A stretch of 64,000 nucleotides of DNA. Origin: Actinernus sp. WN-2022. Its lineage: Eukaryota; Cnidaria; Anthozoa; Actiniaria; Actinernidae. The stretch is from positions 140,713,745-140,777,744 of the forward strand of contig JAOWCC010001589.1 in the NCBI GenBank assembly GCA_030867875.1, written 5' to 3'. A program made the position numbers and the translations under genes. The notes beneath the pieces were generated by a model. That model ran no database searches. It was not told the origin of the DNA and worked only from the letters and a program-made list of their open reading frames with translations. The stretch's first letter is position 1; every line of letters begins with the position of its first letter. Shown here one piece after another: positions 57,901-64,000 of this stretch.

Positions 57901-60900
57901 CATCTTCAAAAATGGTCAAATCTGTATTTTTTGGACCAGACCGGGTAGGCGAAAAATCTCAGATTTCTGACAAAAACTAAATAAACACTCAATATGCTTC
58001 AAAATGATGGCAAACAATCTGCTGATAGTTTCCAGACATGAATGGATTATGTTGGAGAAAGAATTGGAGAAAAAAATCAACATCTTCAAAAATGGTCAAA
58101 TCATGATTTTTTGGACCAGACCGGGTAGGCGAAAAATCTCAGATTTCTGACAAAAACTAAATAAACACTCAATATGCTTCAAAATGTTGGCAAACAATCT
58201 CCTGGTAGCTTGAGAACACAAATGGAGAAAGAATTGAAGAAAAAAATCAACATCTTCAAAAATGGTCAAATCTGTATTTTTTGGACCAGACCGGGTAGGC
58301 AAAAAATATCAGATTTCTGACAAAAACTAAAAAACCACTCAATATGCTTCAAAATGATGGCAAACAATCTCCTGGTACTTCAGAACACAAATGAAATAAG
58401 TTGGAGAAAGAATAACAAAAATGCATACTTCACATAAAATTTAGAGTTTCATGTTTGCACTTACCTCAATTTAGGTCTCCCAACACCTAAACTTTCCCAG
58501 AACCAAGCCATTCTGTCCACAAGCACTTCACATCTTTATCCTGGTAGCATCAGAACACCAATGGATTAAGTTGGAGAAAGAAATGAAGAAAAAAATCAAC
58601 ATCTTCAAAAATGGTCAAATCTGTATTTTTTGGACCAGACCGGGTAGGCAAAAAATATCAGATTTCTGACAAAAACTAAAAAACCACTCAATATGCTTCA
58701 AAATGATGGCCAACAATCTGCTGATAGTTAACAGACATGAATGGATTAAGTTGGAGAAAGAAATGAAGAAAAAAATCAACATCTTCAAAAATGGTCAAAT
58801 CTGTATTTTTTTTACCAGACCGGGTAGGCAAAAAATGTCAGATTTCTGACAAAAACTAAAAAAACACTCAATATGCTTCAAAATGATGGCAAACAATCTG
58901 CTGGTAGTTAACAGACATGATTGGATTTAGTTGGAGAAAGAAATGAAGAAAAAAATCAACATCTTCAAAAATGGTCAAATCTGTATTTTTTTGACCAGAC
59001 CGGGTAGGCAAAAAATATCAGATTTCTGACAAAAACTAAAAAACCACTCAATATGCTTCAAAAGGTTGGCAAACAATCTCCTGGTAGCTTGAGAACACAA
59101 ATGGAGAAAGAATTGAAGAAAAAACTCAACATCTTCAAAAATGGTCAAATCTGTATTTTTTTCACCAGACTGGGTAGGCAAAAAATATCAGATTTCTGAC
59201 CAAAACTAAAAAACCACTCAATATGCTTCAAAAGGTTGGCAAACAATCTCCTGGTAGCTTGAGAACAGAAATGGAGAAAGAATTGAAGAAAAAAATCAAC
59301 ATCTTCAAAAAAAACACTCAAAATGATGGCAAACAATCTCCTGGTAGCTTCAGAACACAAATGAAATAAGTTGGAGAAAGAATAACAAAAATGCATACTT
59401 CACATAAAATTTAGAGTTTCATGTTTGCACTTACCTCAATTTAGGTCTCCCAACACCTAAACTTGCCCAGAACCAAGCCATTCTGTCCACAAGCACTTCA
59501 CATCTTTATCCTGGTAGCATCAGAACACCAATGGATTAAGTTGGAGAAAGAAATGAAGAAATAAATCAAAATCTTCAAAAATGGTCAAATCTGTATTTTT
59601 TGGACCAGACCGGGTAGGCAAAAAATATCAGATTTCTGACAAAAACTAAAAAACCACTCAAAATGCCTCAAAATGATGGCAAACAATCTCCTTGTAGCTT
59701 CAGAACACAAATGAAATAAGTTGGAGAAAGAATAACAAAAATGCATACTTCACATAAAATTTAGAGTTTCATGTTTGCACTTACCTCAATTTAGGTCTCC
59801 CAACACCTAAACTTGCCCAGAACCAAGCCATTCTGTCCACAAGCACTTCACATCTTTATCCTGGTAGCATCAGAACACCAATGGATTATGTTGGAGAAAG
59901 AAATTAAGAAAAAAATCAACATCTTCAAAAATGGTCAAATCTGTATTTTTTGGACTAGACCGGGTAGGCAAAAAATATCAGATTTCTGACAAAAACTGAA
60001 AAAAACACTCAATATTCTTCAAAAGGTTGGCAAACAATCTCCTGGTAGCTTGAGAACAGAAATGGAGAAAGAATTGAAGAAAAAAATCAACATCTTCAAA
60101 AAAAACACTCAAAATGATGGCAAACAATCTGCTGGTAGTTAACAGACATGATTGGATTAAGTTGGAGAAAGAAATGAAGAAAAAAATCAACATCTTCAAA
60201 AATGGTCAAATCTGTATTTTTTTGACCAGACCGGGTAGGCAAAAAACGTCAGATTTCTGACAAAAACTAAAAAACCACTCAATATGCTTCAAAAGGTTGG
60301 CAAACAATCTCCTGGTAGCTTGAGAACACAAATGGAGAAAGAATTGAAGAAAAAACTCAACATCTTCAAAAATGGTCAAATCTGTATTTTTTTCACCAGA
60401 CCGGGTAGGCAAAAAATATCAGATTTCTGACCAAAACTAAAAAACCACTCAATATGCTTCAAAAGGTTGGCAAACAATCTCCTGGTAGCTTGAGAACAGA
60501 AATGGAGAAAGAATTGAAGAAAAAAATCAACATCTTCAAAAAAAACACTCAAAATGATGGCAAACAATCTCCTGGTAGCTTCAGAACACAAATGAAATAA
60601 GTTGGAGAAAGAATAACAAAAATGCATACTTCACATAAAATTTAGAGTTTCATGTTTGCACTTACCTCAATTTAGGTCTCCCAACACCTAAACTTGCCCA
60701 GAACCAAGCCATTCTGTCCACAAGCACTTCACATCTTTATCCTGGTAGCATCAGAACACCAATGGATTAAGTTGGAGAAAGAAATGAAGAAATAAATCAA
60801 AATCTTCAAAAATGGTCAAATCTGTATTTTTTGGACCAGACCGGGTAGGCAAAAAATATCAGATTTCTGACAAAAACTAAAAAACCACTCAAAATGCCTC

Positions 60901-63900
60901 AAAATGATGGCAAACAATCTCCTTGTAGCTTCAGAACACAAATGAAATAAGTTGGAGAAAGAATAACAAAAATGCATACTTCACATAAAATTTAGAGTTT
61001 CATGTTTGCACTTACCTCAATTTAGGTCTCCCAACACCTAAACTTGCCCAGAACCAAGCCATTCTGTCCACAAGCACTTCACATCTTTATCCTGGTAGCA
61101 TCAGAACACCAATGGATTATGTTGGAGAAAGAAATGAAGAAAAAAATCAACATCTTCAAAAATGGTCAAATCTGTATTTTTTGGACTAGACCGGGTAGGC
61201 AAAAAATATCAGATTTCTGACAAAAACTAAAAAAACACTCAATATTCTTCAAAAGGTTGGCAAACAATCTCCTGGTAGCTTGAGAACAGAAATGGAGAAA
61301 GAATTGAAGAAAAAAATCAACATCTTCAAAAAAAACACTCAAAATGATGGCAAACAATCTGCTGGTAGTTAACAGACATGATTGGATTAAGTTGGAGAAA
61401 GAAATGAAGAAAAAAATCAACATCTTCAAAAATGGTCAAATCTGTATTTTTTTGACCAGACCGGGTAGGCAAAAAATATCAGATTTCTGACAAAAACTAA
61501 AAAAACAATCAATATGCTTCAAAACCATGGCAAACAATCTGCTGATAGTTAACAGACATGATTGGATTAAGTTGGAGAAAGAAATGAAGAAAAAAATCAA
61601 CATCTTGGAAAATGGTCAAATCTGTATTTTTTTGACCAGACCGGGTAGGCAAAAAACGTCAGATTTCTGACAAAAACTAAAAAAAAACTCAATATGCTTC
61701 AAAATGATGGCAAACAATCTCCTAGTAGCTTGAGAACAGAAATGGAGAAAGAATTGAAGAAAAAAATCAACATCTTCAAAAATGGTCAAATCTGTATTTT
61801 TTGGACCAGACCGGGTAGGCAAAAAATATCAGATTTCTGACAAAAACTAAAAAAACACTCAATATGCTTCAAAACGATGGCAAACAATCTGCTGATAGTT
61901 AACAGACATGATTGGATTAAGTTGGAGAAAGAAATGAAGAAAAAAATCAACATCTTCGAAAATGGGCAAATCTGTATTTTTTGACCAGACCGGGTAGGCA
62001 AAAAATGTCAGATTTCTGACAAAAACTAAAAAAACACTCAATATGCTTCAAAATGATGGCCAACAATCTGCTGATAGTTAACAGACATGAATGGATTAAG
62101 TTGGAGAAAGAAATGAAGAAAAAAATCAACATCTTCAAAAATGGTCAAATCTGTATTTTTTTGACCAGACCGGGTAGGCAAAAAATGTCAGATTTCTGAC
62201 AAAAACTAAAAAAACACTCAATATGCTTCAAAATGATGGCAAACAATCTGCTGGTAGTTTCCAGACATGAATGGATTATGTTGGAGAAAGAATTGGAGAA
62301 AAAAATCAACATCTTCAAAAATGGTCAAATCTGTATTTTTTGGACCAGACCGGGTAGGCAAAAAATATCAGATTTCTGACAAAAACTAAAAAACCACTCA
62401 ATATGCTTCAAAAGGTTGGCAAACAATCTCCTGGTAGCTTGAGAAGAGAAATGGAGAAAGAATTGAAGAAAAAAATCAACATCTTCAAAAAAAACACTCA
62501 AAATGATGGCAAACAATCTCCTGGTAGCTTCAGAACACAAATGAAATAAGTTGGAGAAAGAATAACAAAAATGCATTTCGGTCTCCCAACACCTAAACTT
62601 ACCCAGAACCAAGCCATTCTGTCCACAAGCACTTCACATCTTTATCCTGGTAGCATCAGAACACCAATGGATTAAGTTGGAGAAAGAAATGAAGAAAAAA
62701 ATCAACATCTTCAAAAATGGTCAAATCTGTATTTTTTCGACCAGACCGGGTAGGCAAAAAATATCAGATTTCTGACAAAAACTAAAAAACCACTCAATAT
62801 GCTTCAAAAGGTTGGCAAACAATCTCCTGGTAGCTTGAGAACAGAAATGGAGAAAGAATTGAAGAAAAAAATCAACATCTTCAAAAATGGTCAAATCTGT
62901 ATTTTGTTGACCAGACCGGGTAGGCAAAAAATATCAGATTTCTGACAAAAACTAAAAAACCACTCAATATGCTTCAAAAGGTTGGCCAACAATCTGCTGA
63001 TAGTTTCCAGACATGAATGGATTATGTTGGAGAAAGAAATCAACATCTTCAAAAATGGTCAAATCTGTATTTTTTGGACCAGACCGGGTAGGCGAAAAAT
63101 CTCAGATTTCTGACAAAAACTAAATAAACACTCAATATGCTTCAAAATGATGGCAAACAATCTGCTGATAGTTTCCAGACATGAATGGATTATGTTGGAG
63201 AAAGAATTGGAGAAAAAAATCAACATCTTCAAAAATGGTCAAATCATGATTTTTTGGACCAGACCGGGTAGGCGAAAAATCTCAGATTTCTGACAAAAAC
63301 TAAATAAACACTCAATATGCTTCAAAATGTTGGCAAACAATCTCCTGGTAGCTTGAGAACACAAATGGAGAAAGAATTGAAGAAAAAAATCAACATCTTC
63401 AAAAATGGTCAAATCTGTATTTTTTGGACCAGACCGGGTAGGCAAAAAATATCAGATTTCTGACAAAAACTAAAAAACCACTCAATATGCTTCAAAATGA
63501 TGGCAAACAATCTCCTGGTACTTCAGAACACAAATGAAATAAGTTGGAGAAAGAATAACAAAAATGCATACTTCACATAAAATTTAGAGTTTCATGTTTG
63601 CACTTACCTCAATTTAGGTCTCCCAACACCTAAACTTTCCCAGAACCAAGCCATTCTGTCCACAAGCACTTCACATCTTTATCCTGGTAGCATCAGAACA
63701 CCAATGGATTAAGTTGGAGAAAGAAATGAAGAAAAAAATCAACATCTTCAAAAATGGTCAAATCTGTATTTTTTGGACCAGACCGGGTAGGCAAAAAATA
63801 TCAGATTTCTGACAAAAACTAAAAAACCACTCAATATGCTTCAAAATGATGGCCAACAATCTGCTGATAGTTAACAGACATGAATGGATTAAGTTGGAGA

Positions 63901-64000
63901 AAGAAATGAAGAAAAAAATCAACATCTTCAAAAATGGTCAAATCTGTATTTTTTTTTACCAGACCGGGTAGGCAAAAAATGTCAGATTTCTGACAAAAAC
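45400..64000. repeat. 12.3-kb segmental duplication within the satellite
   Basis: About 45,400-51,700 recurs at about 57,700-64,000 with an offset of 12,299-12,300 bp over more than 6 kb, still running at the window edge. A single extra base near 59,999 accounts for the offset change. Confidence 0.85.
48000..54512. repeat. 3912-bp higher-order satellite unit
   Basis: 48,000-50,600 is repeated at about 51,912-54,512 with an offset of 3912-3913 bp, differing by single-base changes. The copies part ways near 54,520. Confidence 0.85.

Larger units (their letters stand above)
28852..64000. repeat. Satellite array, right flank
   Basis: 35 kb of the same satellite as 1-1897, continuing to the window end. 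Basic units are about 170-182 bp, interspersed with a different unit of about 170 bp containing TTTAGAGTTTCATGTTTG and CCAAGCCATTCTGTCCAC. The CCAGACCGGGTAGGC box is nearly invariant while the sequence before it varies (TTGG, TTCA, TTTG, TTCG). Variants with one unit truncated to CATCTTCAAAAAAAACACTC recur. All open frames of 60-145 codons on the minus strand are translations of one or two units. Confidence 0.95.

Overview
The window is animal nuclear DNA: a tandem satellite array broken by one complete Maverick/Polinton element, which is itself broken by a second transposon. The host looks like an invertebrate. The AT-rich unique DNA, the many small foldback elements and the Polinton gene set would fit a cnidarian, but nothing here settles the species.

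Layout. (1) 1-1897: satellite of about 170-180 bp units. (2) 1898-28851: a Polinton of 26,954 bp with terminal inverted repeats (TIRs) of 378 bp (left) and 345 bp (right), flanked by the 6-bp duplication GCCATT (1892-1897 and 28852-28857). (3) 16574-27480, inside the Polinton DNA polymerase gene: a 10,907-bp insertion with 10-bp inverted ends CCCTTACCAA/TTGGTAAGGG and a 2-bp AA duplication. It has no recognisable transposase and is full of ATATGGG-type repeats, a 22-bp minisatellite and nested foldback elements. (4) 28852-64000: the same satellite again, 35 kb, with higher-order periods of 350, 3476, 3912 and about 12,300 bp.

Polinton genes in order: zinc-ribbon (VLTF3/TFIIB-like) protein (+); two-helix membrane protein (-); a conserved Polinton protein split by one in-frame stop (-); packaging ATPase (-); a possible receptor-binding/fibre-head protein (+); a fibre with an interrupted collagen-like stalk (+); penton-type minor capsid (+); small basic virion protein (+); double-jelly-roll major capsid (+); two tandem paralogous basic/membrane-active proteins (+); adenain-like protease (+); zinc-knuckle/phospholipase A2 protein (+); chromodomain integrase (+); AT-hook/zinc-finger protein (+); protein-primed DNA polymerase B (+, interrupted). 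Together they form a virus-like set: capsid, maturation protease, packaging motor, membrane-active entry-type proteins, integration and replication.

Most notable observations. The integrase frame has no ATG before its first catalytic residue. The short overlap with the phospholipase gene carries a classic A_AAA_AAC slippery heptamer (12497-12503) in the phase needed for -1 frameshifting. Almost every Polinton gene carries a TATA-containing motif immediately before its ATG; the integrase and the downstream half of the stop-split gene lack it, which supports both being expressed as parts of longer units. The polymerase is broken at an exactly definable point, so this copy is probably non-autonomous unless the insert excises.
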